From: Hyperoplus lanceolatus
Taxonomy: Eukaryota; Chordata; Actinopteri; Uranoscopiformes; Ammodytidae
Assembly: GCA_026929865.2 (NCBI GenBank)
Contig: CM049413.1
Location: forward strand, 12,876,001 to 12,940,000
Length of the DNA: 64,000 nucleotides
Direction of reading: 5' to 3'
Notes under the pieces: model-generated
The model's input: the letters and a program-made list of their open reading frames with translations, nothing else
Database searches by the model: none
What the model was told of the DNA's origin: nothing
Shown: one piece after another, positions 28,980 through 40,784 of the stretch
Numbering within the stretch: position 1 is the stretch's first letter
Layout of the letters: each line of letters begins with the position of its first letter
Made by a program: the position numbers and the translations under genes

Positions 28980-30338
28980 GTGTGTGGTTGTAGCCAATGT
29001 CTTCCTGTGTCACAAGCTGCTATTTGAAATGACTTGTCTCCTGTCACTCACTTGTGCCACATAAATTGTTTTAGTAGAATACCCGACAACAAGTAGACTT
29101 CAGAGAATTAAACAGCTGTCTGCAAATTAATAATGTATGAGCGCCAAGAGATCGTCTTAGTATTTGGGCATGGACGGAGGAAATGCAAGCACTAAACGAT
29201 GGGAGAAACATGTCTGCCTTTGCCAGACTTTCAGGGTTTAAATAGGAAATTATGATATTGAGGATTTAATCCTAGTGGTGTGTGGGACCGATTACATGTT
29301 GCTCACAGTCAAATGCTAATTTCTCATTGCCGTCAACATACAAAATCAAATCAAAAGGCAGTCCTTTCGGGTAATTTCAAAAGAAAGTAGGTCAAATCGT
29401 TCTGAAGTCAAGTCATGGTGGGGTTTTGAAAAATGATGAATCAATCCACAGGAAACAAGGGAGTGTCTCAGAGGAATAGGCTAATTGGGAGTATTTCAAA
29501 GACTTTGAATGCACCACTTTCTGAAACACTGCATTTAGACTATTTTATGAATAACACCAACGCTTCAATGAGGTGGTATTTCAACCAATCCACAATTATA
29601 CTTAAAAAAATTAAATCAACACAGCGCAAGGAAATCACTTCTCACATCCAGGGAAAAACAAATGTTCAGTTGCCTTAGTGAAGTCAAAGGCATTGGATTA
29701 CATTTTATTGTACACATGTAATGTGCCATTATGAAAAAAAAACAAACAAAAAAAACAATAATAGTAGTGTTGGAGATAAACAGTTCCTGGTCTCGCTATG
29801 ATTTCCACTGTTATCATTTTCATAATGCCAGTCTCTTCATAATTGCTGTGTTAATGGAAATCGGAAATATCCATTGCAGCATCCAATAGGATGACTTTCT
29901 GGTGTCCATGCTTTCAAACTCACTTGAGGTTTTGGCTATAGCCTACTTACAATGTCAAGATTCCATTAATATATAGGGGAAAACACAGAACAAATTAATA
30001 TAGTATTAACTGGTTGCAGTTACAGTGAGAGTCAGTGGTAGACTATGAATAACGTCATGCATACAACTTCTAATTAAAAACACTTAGCCTAACTGTAAAA
30101 GTTCACCATTTGATATTATGTGCTTATGAAATAATCTCCAAGGTTGTGATGTAGTTTGTTTTCTCTAGGTCAAATTTAAACCATTATTTACAAATTGTCG
30201 ATTTATATAGAAATATTCCAATTGTCTGATTCCCCCTGAATGCAACATGAAATTGCGCATCATGTTCTAATTACCTGCGCAAATTCAGGTGTGGAAAACA
30301 AATATCTCTCTACTACTACAGCTCTCAATTTGGACTTA
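28980..30338. other. intron 2, nothing recognised
   Basis: AT-rich, non-coding, short poly-A runs near 29735. No element ends seen. Confidence 0.4.
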
Positions 30339-30360
30339 TTAACCCTTAGGTGCTCTTGGG

Positions 30361-32552
30361 GACGTTTTTGTCCTTTCGCACTTTTTTTACGCTCTTTTTT
30401 GTGGATAACTTTGGCTGTGCTTATGTTAACTGAAATATTTTTGGCCAGGGATTTTTTTTTCCAAATATTTTGTGAATTTCTACTCAGCAACTTTGTACCA
30501 TCTATTATAAAGGCTGTACACTTTTTTGTTCCTCTCAGCTCCCTAAGGACGTTTTTGTCCCCTATTGACTCCCATTCAAAATGGCCTTTTTTCACCAATT
30601 TGACCCTGCTGTCATTACAGCATAAAATATTTTTCTCAATGATTTTATGCTTTCATCCTAGACACAAAGCATCATTTCCTATATTTGGCATAGGGTTGAA
30701 TTACAAGCAATTTTCCACTTTGTCTGTCCTGCCCCCCACAGTGCAATAGAAAAAAAAAATTCAACCTAAATGGTGTGATTGTGATGGAAGGGATGTTAGT
30801 GTGTGGTGCATATGTGTGTATTGAGAAAATATAGTGTGTGTGTTTGTGTACACACAGCCAAACTTTACAAACTCAAATGTGTATGGAAAAAATGGCCCAA
30901 TTTAAACTTTATTTTTTCAAACCATAGCCATGATGACAAACACATGTAAATGTGATGATATTAGGCAATAATCTAACACTTAAGACACCAAAATTGCTTT
31001 TTTAGCCCTATCTAGCTCAATCATTTATTTTCTCCAGTTTTTTTTGAGGATGAAATATGCTCCCTAAAACCATTTTTGTACTTTTTTGTAATTTTTTAGA
31101 GTTGCAGGCCTAAACATAAGAAATATGAGAAATTAATGGAAAGTGTGGATCCATATGGATACCTTAGGGTTGTGTCTGAGTGTGTGTTGTGAAATTACTG
31201 TGTGTGTATGTGTGTGTGTCTTTGTGCGCATGCATATGTGTGCAGCTGTAAGGTGCAATTTGTGGGTTTTCAGGTGGCTGCAGGTTTACTTTGTTACTTT
31301 GTTGACATCATCAAAGAAACTGGAATTAAAAGGTCAAAAGCAACTAACAATGAATTAATATTTGATATGTATGTAACGAGGTCAAGTGGGATAAAAGGTT
31401 TTTAAAAAAAAAGTAGAAAAAAATATTACTGTATAATGTGTTTAGGGCAGTTTATAGGGAGGTCATGAGAGGGAGTATTTATTTGCATCTGTGACTGCAC
31501 AAATACTAAACATGTATCAAAAGCAGTTTTATTGCAAATCATTAACATATCCTAGAGTCTAATTATCCCACTAAAAAAAAATCCACTTTGCATCTATCAT
31601 ACGAGAAATTTTTCAATTATTGTGTTTTTTTTAAATAAAAATGGCTCACATCATCACATAAGCATGCATGTAAAGGGTTAAAAGCAATTACAAATGAATG
31701 AATACATGATATGTATGTGAAGAGGTCAAGTGGGATAAAAGGTTTGTAAAAAAAAAAAGTAGAAAAAAATATTAATGTATAATGTTTTTATGGCAGTTTA
31801 TAGGGAGAGGATGTTTTTGTCCACTAAGGTCATGAGAGGGAGTATTTATTTGCATCTGTGACTGCACAAATACTAAACATGTATCAAAAGCAGTTTTATT
31901 GCAAATCATTAACATATCCTAGAGTCTAATTATCCCACTCAAAAAAATCCACTTTGCATCTATTATATGAGAAATTTTTCAATTATTGTGTCTTTTTAAA
32001 ATAAAAATGGCTCACGTCATCACATAAGCATGCATGTAAAGGGTTAAAAGCAATTACAAATGAATGAATACATGATATGTATGTGAAGAGGTCAAGTGGG
32101 ATAAAAGGTTTGTAAAAAAAAAGTAGAAAAAAATATTAATGTATAATGTTTTTATGGCAGTTTATAGGGAGAGGACGTTTTTGTCCTCTAAGGTCATGAG
32201 AGGGAGTATTTATTTGCATCTGTGACTGCACAAATACTAAACATATATCAAAAGCAGTTTTATTTCAAATCATTAACATATCCTAGAGTCTAATTATCCC
32301 ACTCAAAAAAATTCTCTTTGCATCTATTATACGAGAAATTTTTCAATTATTGTGTTTTTTTTAAATAAAAATGGCTCACGTCATCACATAAACTTGCATG
32401 TAAAGGGTTAAAAGCAATTACAAATGAATGAATATTTGATATGTATGTAAAGAGGTCAAGTGGGATAAAAGGTTTGTAAAAAAAAAAAGTAGAAAAAAAT
32501 ATTACTGTATAATGTTTTTATGGCAGTTTATAGGAAGAGGACGTTTTTGTCC
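30361..32552. repeat. recurrent GGACGTTTTTGTCC palindrome (5 sites)
   Basis: Sites at 30360-30373, 30547-30560, 31809-31822 (GGATG variant), 32173-32186 and 32539-32552, all in the same orientation. The arms GAGGAC/GTCCTC are perfectly complementary in the last two. A role as transposase binding site is inference. Confidence 0.85.
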
Positions 32553-32558
32553 TCTAAG
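31330..32558. repeat. 366-bp tandem repeat, about 3.4 copies
   Basis: The anchor GTCATGAGAGGGAGTATTTA occurs at 31462, 31829 and 32193, and the next unit boundary falls at 32559, giving periods of 367, 364 and 366 bp. A partial unit precedes the first anchor from about 31330. Units look well over 90% identical by eye, differing in A-run length and scattered bases. Each boundary carries the palindrome GAGGAC-GTTTTT-GTCCTC except the first, where that short segment is missing. Confidence 0.95.
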
Positions 32559-32600
32559 GTAACCAAGGCGTAGTAAAAGTTAAGGATACCCAAGGGTTAA

Positions 32601-33438
32601 ATCCAGTAAGTAGCATAATATTAGCCTATTATAAACAAATTCCACCTTGTGTTGCCAAAACTCGACGTTTCATAACTAAGAAACAGTTAGGTTAGCCAGC
32701 ATTTGGTAACGTTTAAAATTAATATCCTAACCGCTATCGCCTCTATGCTAGCTATTTCAGTTTTTTTGCTAATAGACTATTTGGTAGCTAGCTGCTGGTT
32801 ATGAGTTTGAGGGATAAGTTTTAGGTCCTATGTAGGGGTACCCATTCCTTTGTCTAATGGGTCTTATTATGTTCTATATATTTAAGTATTAAATATAGGG
32901 TACTCAGTCTGGGTAGGTTGCAGCACTTCTTTTATTCAGGTTCAGGTTACTTTATTCGTACCCGTAGGTAAACTTGTGTTGCAGTTTAAAAGTGAGCTTC
33001 CGTCACACAGTTAGGACAACACATACACACAAACACAAATGGGACAGTTACATACAGTAGGCTAAAACAATTAAAGTGATCCAGTGCTAATCCAAATTTG
33101 GACACTTAAAACTGACCAACATAATTAAGATATAATAAAACCCTGATAAATTGATCTAAAAAATCAACAAATAAATAAATAACGCATACAAAATTAATGT
33201 TGTGCAAATGTAGCAGTGTCTACACAAACCATTGTTTTTAAATATGATTTATTTTTTAGTCTATGTGAGAGCATAGCAGTTTAGTTCAGTCACTTTACTG
33301 TCAAGAGGAAGCAATAATCATGGCATGGAGTTGAACATAGAGCCCTGTAGGAAAATGAGTGCCTGTCCCTGAAAACAGAAAGCAATAAATCAGAATATTG
33401 AACTGGGGAACATTGGGCCCTGGTAGTATGGCTTATGC
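32601..33438. other. intron 2 with LINE-tail-like piece
   Basis: From about 32935 to 33040 the sequence GGTTCAGGTTACTTTATTCG followed by TACCCGTAGG and TTGTGTTGCAG resembles the reverse complement of fish LINE 3' ends that I have seen as TTTATT...CCCAGAGGGGAATTTG. Weak evidence; the remainder is unassigned. Confidence 0.35.
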
Positions 33439-33854
33439 TAGTGATGGGTAGATGAGGCCTCGTGAAGCGTTGCGACACATTACCAAACTGTATTGATACT
33501 GTGTCGGTACTGTGTCACTGTGCTGCTCAATACTGTCACCTGCTGGATCTTAAAAATCATTACTGGCAACCCAATGACAGACTCAACTGACATACTGATT
33601 TAAGACTTGCTATACAATAATATAATTTAACTTATTGTATTTTATATTGTAATATTTCATATTTTAATCAAAGTTGGAATATCTTTGATATTGTAGTGAA
33701 AGTTGGGGTGTTGAGTTCTGATAGATCAAGTGGGAACTGGGATGAACCACATGAGATTACAAGGAAATAAAAACAAATACCTTATTTGCGGATATAAGAT
33801 CAAAATGGTCCCACACGGCGGAAACTTTTCTTTTTCTCTCTGGCTCCATTATGG

Positions 33855-35196
33855 CAGTGATTTTCAACCAGTGTGCCGCGGCACACTAGTGTGCCTTGAG
33901 AGATCGTCAGGTGTGCCGTGGAAAATTATCTAATATCAGCTAATTAACCATTGTCGGGTGTCTGTGCTGTAATAAAGTGGCAGATAATGCAATAGGCTAC
34001 TCTTCTACCATATCCGAATATAAGACAGGGTTTTTTTCCCCTGGAAATAGGTCGTAAAAAGTCAGGTCGTCTTATATTCGGGGTCTAGTAATCGTCGTCC
34101 AGTAATGGACTGCCCGTTACCAGAGCGACCATTCAGCTTAATAATAATAATAGGCTAGGTAGGCCTATATTTAATATATACGGCGCATTTCTCGCAGTCA
34201 AAGCGCTTTACATAGCTTCAGGGCCTGTGTCCAAGTTGTTTTTTTTATTTTTTAACGGTTGGAACCAACACTGTCTGTGCTCTCAGAAGCGGCTGGGGCA
34301 TGTGTGTGTGCAATGGGAGAGATAACGCTTTGTGTGGAGAGAAAACAAGAGGCACGGGAAATCGCCAAAGCCAATGCAAAGCTTCAAATCATTATGTTGC
34401 GAGTCAACGTGTCGAGTAGGAATCGGCTGTGCGATCGACCTTTACTGTGGCTTTTTAGCCACAGCAGTTGCAGTGCTAAGGAGAGATTGCCAACTGCGCT
34501 TTCCTTTTACGCACAGCAAAGCCGCTGTAATGTTTAGATTTTATCATTTGCATCAAAGCCCTAATGATAATAAGAATAAGAGGCTTTATTTAAACGCTGT
34601 CCATGCGGTCGTTGTGATTGTAACTTTATAGGCTGTAAACTGAAACTAACGGAGATCTGTAACATGCCCCGGTTATCATTTCAGCCTTACACCACGGCGT
34701 TGATAGCTTTCGTTTCAGCACTAGGTTATGTGATTAACTATGAGGATTAAATAAATGTTGCGTCTCAGATGCCGAGGACAGCAGCGAGGATGACCCGCTA
34801 TGCCACGACCGAACCAGAGCATAGAGAGATGACAGCGAGAGCAATCACAGCGGGGCAGAGGAATAAAGTCAGTGGTAAACACATCGGTTCGGCCTATTTG
34901 CACTACTGTTCATTTCACAATGAAGGAAAGTGTTTTATTCAATGCATTTTTATTTTTGTATATTATTTTAATAAATAAAATTAATTTCCTTTTAAAAACA
35001 AGATCTGGTCTTCAAATCTTTTTTCCAAATATGAGTTTTGAAAAACGGGGTCTTATAATCAGGGTCGTCTTATATTCGGACTAATACGGTATATGTATAT
35101 GTGCTGTGTTAGAGTGTCATTTTGGTTGGTGGTGTGCCCCAGGATTTTGTAAATGTAAAAAATGTGCCGCGGCTCAAAAAAGGTTGAAAATCACTG
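33855..35196. mobile_element. middle hAT MITE of the nest
   Basis: Perfect inverted ends CAGTGATTTTCAACC / GGTTGAAAATCACTG and a perfect 8-bp duplication CATTATGG at 33847-33854 and 35197-35204. Sub-terminal GTGTGCCGCGGCACAC and GTGTGCCGTGG words are typical of a widespread vertebrate hAT MITE family. Minus the inner insert it is only about 256 bp, a normal MITE size. Confidence 0.9.
34007..35092. mobile_element. innermost element with CCGAATATAAGAC ends
   Basis: The left edge ACCATATCCGAATATAAGAC and the reversed right edge ACCGTATTAGTCCGAATATA share CCGAATATAAGAC. A further reversed copy, GTCGTCTTATATTCGG, lies just inside the left edge at about 34064-34080, and GGGGTCTTATAATCAGGGTC just inside the right. 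Edges are approximate and no target duplication was fixed. The interior has a LINE-tail-like scrap (AAAGCGCTTTAC, 34200-34212) and an acidic frame near 34770 with no recognised domain. Superfamily unknown. Confidence 0.6.
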
Positions 35197-35452
35197 CATT
35201 ATGGCTTGCAGATAAGATTTTTGTTTGACATGATGAGTGATTGTTTTGGCAGAGAAGCATCCCGTTTACAGATGCGCTTCCTTTTAAACACAGTTTGGCG
35301 CGCCCGGCGAGCCGCATTGACAGGTGATACTGCAGCTGTATCGGTCACGTGACTTTCTTAAAGCGATACGCGCACCGACACGGGGCTTCGCTCTATGAGC
35401 TCGACACATGTGCCGACGCATCGGTGTTGCCCGACCCTTCACTAGCTTATGC

Positions 35453-37331
35453 TACCCTATGACCTTTATGTGTTCCGGAATATGTATTTCTTATTGGTAT
35501 ATAATGTGTCTTGCTATTTGGTGAATTATTTTATGTTGTTAGGTTCAAGACCAGAAACTTCCCCCAAACAATATAGCTGTATTCTTTGTCACAGCTGTGT
35601 TAGGAGAAGAATGGGTGGAAGTTTTCCAGTGGGGGAAAACAGCAGGCCTGGAGGCTTATTTTGTCAGGTGTCACCGAGGCAGCTCCGTGACGTGACAGTA
35701 AGCTGGGAGGCGCCCGGAGCCGGTGGAGGTGCATCTCTGTCTTTAGGCAGGTCAGTGAGTGAGTGACTGAGGTTACAGGGGAAGAAAGGAAGGAGGATTG
35801 TGGGAGATGTGAGAAGGCAAAGGTCTCTTTACCCACTGTCAGAGTACCAGGGTTACTTTTTTTATGGTAGTAGTAATTAGTTTGACCAGTCATGAATCCT
35901 TACAACTCTTTGGGAAGATGTTTGGGTTGGGTGTGGCATATAGCAATGCTGCCTCTCTCTGGATGATTTGTGCAACTGGTCTGATATCATTGTTATTGTT
36001 TATTGTGTTATAATCCTGATTACTGCACTTTTTCTGTGTTTATACAACCTTATTGACTGTTTATTGAATTGTATTGGAGGGATCATTCAGACCCATCACA
36101 TCCATATAATTTAAGACAGCAAGCTATCTTATTAATTACATTAGATAATCAGATTTTATCATATCCATACCTCATTCTCAAATGTTTTTAACTGTGACCT
36201 ATGTGAAATATTTGCAGAAGCAGATAAAGAGGAGAGAGAGAAAGAAAGATGTGGAGCGTAGCAGATGAGAACTGGAAGCTAGAAGTCCTAATGTTGAGAC
36301 GTATCTAGAGGAAAAGGAGGAGGCAGGGGCATATGGATGAGCAAACAAAGAAAGTCCAAGAAGAAAGGACAGATGCTTAGGTAATTCAAATAGCAGCAGA
36401 AGAGTAGCTTCCTATGTAAACCATAAATACTTTAGTACTGATGTAAAGAATGTGGATCATAACAATGTGCATGATGCAAATGATGATTTTAGCTAAGATA
36501 TTGTCATACCTAGCAATACATTATTGATATTTTAGTCCATTGGAGTGATTCCACAGAAAACTGGGGAAAGCAGAGGGAGGGGACTCATTAAACAACTTTT
36601 AGTAAGATGCTTGTTTATATTTTAGGGTAAATAATATTTCAATTCACACATAGCCTATACATTGCAAATCCTGCTACAACTGTAGCTGATGCAGACTCAC
36701 AACCCTATAGTTTGAGCTCAGTCATGTTAATACAGAACACTTTTTGTTAAAATCAGCTAATATCTACTCACCATTCGCTACCTGTCCATAGTGTGTGCCC
36801 GCTGAAAAAAAGGAGGCCATCATGCCCATCCCTAGTTGACATGTGCTGGCTATTGTACAGTATTCCCTCTGTCCTGTTCCAGTCCCTGACCTAGTTAGTA
36901 TCTGCAATCCTCCACAGCTCAAATTTGTACACTTGGCTCAGTAACACCCACATCTACTCTATACATATAGGACTCATGCACATAAATGTGTGCAGAGAGA
37001 AACAGATACAAACACACACACTCTCTCAAAACTAAACGTACAACTAACCTCATAAATACACACAAGCACAGAGGGAAAACACACTCAAATTAAGGCCGTG
37101 GGAAACAGCAGTGTGATTGGTGTGAAAATAAGCAAACATGGCCATTGATGATGGGACAATATTCCTGAGCAGAATTGAGTACACTTTTTTGAGGAGAAAG
37201 CAAGAGGTGTGTATGCAGATATGCATGCGTGAGTGAGCAAGGTTTGTGGAAGTGTGACTTGAGGTGTGTTTACCCCTGAGGTTGTGGTATTTCATCTTTT
37301 CTTGCATCAGTTCTGCCCTGTGGATTCTAAA

Positions 37332-37371
<40 letters not shown>

Positions 37372-38945
37372 AAAGTTTCAAATAACGTTATGCAAGTTAA
37401 GTTAAAAAGACAGGAAATAAGTGGAAAATAACACTTTCTTTTTTGGGGGGCTTTTTCCCCTGTATGCTCGTGTAGCTGTGGCTCAAGCCAGCGGTTTCTT
37501 GCTGAGGTCAAAATTACTTGCTAACATTTGTCAGTGCACAGAACCTGTCTTGATGACTACTGTATACTTTATAATATAAAGCTGTGGGAGCACAGCTTGA
37601 TATCCTGTGCCAAGGGAATTTTACAGGCCACAGTGGCACTGTTCATCTGCAAGTATGCAATAAACTAAGATGTATATAATTTAACGGATGACAACAAGAG
37701 CCGATTGGGATGGAATGAATTAACTTGCAAACCACCCATTATTATTGCGCTACACAATATTTTGGCGCAATGAGTGTCCATCAGACACCAATTTGGTTTA
37801 CACAATGCCTGGAAGAAAACTTTTGAGGTGGGAAGTATTGTGTAGGCTTGCAGGGAAATGCTCTGGGTGTGAGTACATCTTTGCTTTGGAGAAGTATGTT
37901 TTTATTGGAAGTTGCAATGCTATTTCTTAGACGTCTACGATACTAGTCATGTTTCTATTGAACGTGAAAGCAGCACTCTAAAAAGGGTACATGGCATTCA
38001 ATTTGAGGCTCTATAGGGTTGGTATTCAAGAATCCGAGAATTATTTTCTCTTTAATGCTTTAAATACTTTTTTATACTTAACAGTAACACAATGTCTTGT
38101 TGCACCTGTTTGTCTCCTTCTTTATGTCAAAGGGGGTGAGAAAAAGTAGGGTTTTCTTTGAAATAATTTCATGATGGATTTAGCTCATCCATCATAGCCC
38201 CTTTTCTTCAAATTACACCATTGCTCAGCTACTCTGTTTTTACTCTCTCACCCTCTCAATCACTGACTGTATTCTTTAGCTTTTAATAAATTATCAACCC
38301 TCTCTTGATATACACACACCGGTATCATCTCTCTTTCTCACAATCTGTCTCAGTCTTTCCATCGATGGCTACCCCTCTTTGAGTGATTACAATTCACTCT
38401 TTAACTAATGCCTGTCTCTCAAACCTTCTATGGGTCTCCACTTTCAAAATATTAATACAAGCCCACACCCTGTTTTTCTCTCAATTTTTTTTCTATAAAT
38501 GTCATTCATTTATTACCGATAACCAGCTCTGTTCTTCTCAGCTCAGCCTGCTGCAGATTATCATTATAATAATTACAATTTGGTGACAGTGCAGCACAAT
38601 ATTCAGGAGTCAAATTCCCCAGTGATGTATCTCTCCTGAGTCCATCATTGTTGAGATTATGTCTGAATGCTTTTAATACACCTTGGACTGGCGTTAAATG
38701 ATTTACTCCTCAATTTTCTTTAAGGAGTGTTCAGTCATATGAGAGAAAAGGGCCTATCCATTAAAATGAGCTCATTTAAATTTGAACCACCTCTCAGTGC
38801 TTGATGAAGCCAACAAATTAATATTCAGACCAGCAATATAAGCACCTTCAAGTGTTGGATCACTTCTTATTATTTAACTCAGCTTTAAGTCAAAAATCAA
38901 TGTTGAACATAATAAGGTAAAATCGGCAAAATATCCCTAGCTATA
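35453..38945. other. intron 2, about 3.5 kb without recognised elements
   Basis: Non-coding with one GT microsatellite at 37334-37369. The segment 38700-38900 (AATGAGCTCATTTAAATTTG and neighbours) is AT-rich and repeat-free and looks like possible conserved non-coding DNA, but I cannot test that here. Confidence 0.4.
37334..37369. repeat. (GT)n microsatellite
   Basis: Clean GT run of 36 bp. Confidence 0.95.
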
Positions 38946-40393
38946 CAGTGCTGTTTGAAAGTATGTGAACCCCTTGAGCCTATTGGAATTTTATTTATTT
39001 TAACCCTTATTAATTAATTTGATCAATACTAGTATTTTTTATATGACATAACAGATGTTTGTTTATCAATTCAACTTTTTTCTTTTCCGGAAATCAATTG
39101 TTTAAACAGATAAAACAAATGATTTGCCAATTTCTGTATGTGCAAAAGTTTGTGAACCCTGAGCTGCATTGCTTAAATGGAGCAGATAAACACAATCAGG
39201 TGGGCCAAATTGAGTGATGAAATGGACCAATCCCTCATCCCTAAAGATGAGGGATCTTTAGGGAAGAAATTGGGCGGCACTAGATACAACAGAGATCAAA
39301 CCAGGTCAGTTTAGGCTTACCAAAGTGAACCCATACAGGTCAGACATGCCAAGAGGAAACAAAATCTCAGAGGATCTCATGAATAGAGTTGTAATGTTGA
39401 ACATTTGTCTGGGGATAGCTATACATCGATTTAAAAAAAGTTTAAGCTCCATCCGTCCACCCTGAGGCAAATCATCTATAAATGGAGAGCTTTAATAGTG
39501 ACTGAACATTAGAAGTGAACTTCCTTCAAAAATATCCACAAGCGCCAAAGTGCTTTTTCAGTTAAAAGCCAACCCAAACATTACATCTAGTGATTTGCAA
39601 ACCTCTCTTGCAGCATCTGGGACAGATGTGCATGGTTCCACCATAAGAAGAAAACTCAGTCAACATGCCTATAATGGGAGGGTTGCTGAAGAAGCCTCTG
39701 CTCTCAAAAAAGAACAACACTGCTTGTCACAACTTTGCCAGAGAGCACCTGGAGATACCTAAAGTATTCTGGAAGTCTATTTTGTGGACAGATTAGTCCA
39801 AAATTTAACTGTTTGGTCATAACCAAAACCGCCAAGTTTGGGCAAAAACGCAACTCTGCCCAGTGCCTACCACCAAAAGAACCTTCTCCCAAGTGAATAA
39901 TGGTGGTGGTAAATGGTCTACAAATCTCCAGATGTAATGTGTGGGTTGGCTTTTACCTGAGAAATCACTTTTCTTGTTGCGCTTGTGGATATTTTTGAAG
40001 GAAGTCCACTTCTAGGCAGATGTTCAGTCACTCTTAAAGCTCTCCATTTATAGATAATTTCCTGTTTTATCTAGTGCCGCCCAATTTCTTCCCTAAAGAT
40101 ATCTCATTACATTGGTCCATTTCATCACTCAATGTTGCCCACCTGATTGTGTTTACCTGCTTGACTTAAGCAATGCAGCTCAGGGTTCACAAACGTTTGC
40201 GCATACAAAAATTAGCAAATCATTTTTATCTGTTTTAACAATTGATTTCCAGAAAATAAAAATGTTGAATTGATAAACAAACATCTTTTATTTCATATAA
40301 AAATACTGATATTGATAAAAATTAATTAATAATGGTTAAACTGAATACAATTACAAAATGCTCAAGGGGTTCACATACTTTCAAGCAGCACTG
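38946..40393. mobile_element. Tc1-like element, foldback-like relic, 1448 bp
   Basis: Flanked by TA (38944-38945, 40394-40395). Ends CAGTGCTGTTTGAAAGTATG and, reversed, CAGTGCTGCTTGAAAGTATG are typical of fish Tc1 elements. The inverted similarity is far longer than a normal Tc1 repeat: the left arm, 38946 to about 39606, pairs with the right arm, 39908-40393, apart from about 150 bp missing from the right, and includes transposase-coding sequence in both arms. The element is therefore a large near-palindrome. Confidence 0.88.
39360..39762 (+). pseudogene. Tc1-like transposase fragment
   Basis: Broken frames first read ISEDLMNRVVMLN (near 39365), the usual start of the paired-type DNA-binding domain, then VLFQLKANPNITSSDLQTSL and GSTIRRKLSQHAYNGRVAEE with KKEQ (39550-39720), which is the second helix-turn-helix of Tc1 transposases. 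Stops and shifts separate the parts, and the DDE catalytic domain is absent. Confidence 0.7.
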
Positions 40394-40784
40394 TATACCA
40401 AGGCTTATATTCAAAATTTGTCTAAAATGGTAGGGAGGATGTTGAACCAAATCCATCAGAATTAGGGATGTAACAGTATTGTCACTTCCACATTATCGAG
40501 ACAGCAAAAATATCTTCCTTTCGTCCTTTTTTTTGCAGATGCTATCGGGGTCACTGAGCAACCCCAAGCAGATCAAATGCAAACACTTCAATTATTGGCA
40601 AAAAGCTTACTCACGTTGAGTGGAATAAATCAAATGTGAACAGGTTAAACTCGTAATTTCACAAGTTTCATAAGGGATATTTAGGATTATAGAGAATATC
40701 AATAATAATTAGACAAAAATGATGAAATTTAGGTCCATGTAATGCTAATGTTTCCATGGTCAAGAATTAATGTTTACACTCATT

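Larger units (their letters stand above)
30343..32596. mobile_element. piggyBac-type element, 2254 bp, flanked by TTAA
   Basis: The block is bracketed by TTAA at 30339-30342 and 32597-32600. Its ends are CCCTTAGGTGC and, reversed, CCCTTGGGTATCC, fitting the TTAA-CCC...GGG-TTAA layout of piggyBac elements. It holds no transposase: the 169-codon frame at 30240-30749 starts outside and has no domain. The distal half is a 366-bp tandem array, and five copies of a GGAC-GTTTTT-GTCC palindrome (one with a T change) are spread through the element. I infer a non-autonomous copy; the class rests on termini only. Confidence 0.7.
33439..35444 (-). mobile_element. outer hAT element of a three-deep nest, 2006 bp including inserts
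   Basis: Ends TAGTGATGGGTAGA and, reversed, TAGTGAAGGGTCGG are flanked by a perfect 8-bp duplication, GCTTATGC, at 33431-33438 and 35445-35452. Without the inner insertions it is about 656 bp. On the - strand near 33845-33750 a frame reads RKRKVSAVWDHFDLISANKV before a stop, the start of a BED-type zinc finger (V-W-x-H-F) typical of hAT transposase N-termini. Cys residues of the finger are lost, so the frame is dead. Confidence 0.88.

Noticed and set aside
30240-30749. 169-codon open frame on + strand
   Set aside because: It starts outside the TTAA-bounded element and crosses its border; no domain is seen.
31330-32558. CRISPR-like regular repeats
   Set aside because: Units are about 366 bp head-to-tail without unique spacers, in a eukaryotic intron.
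34259-34537. 92- and 99-codon overlapping frames
   Set aside because: Lie inside the innermost transposon, overlap each other in different frames and match nothing known to me.
37050-37511. 153-codon open frame on - strand
   Set aside because: Spans a GT microsatellite read as His-Thr repeats; no domain.
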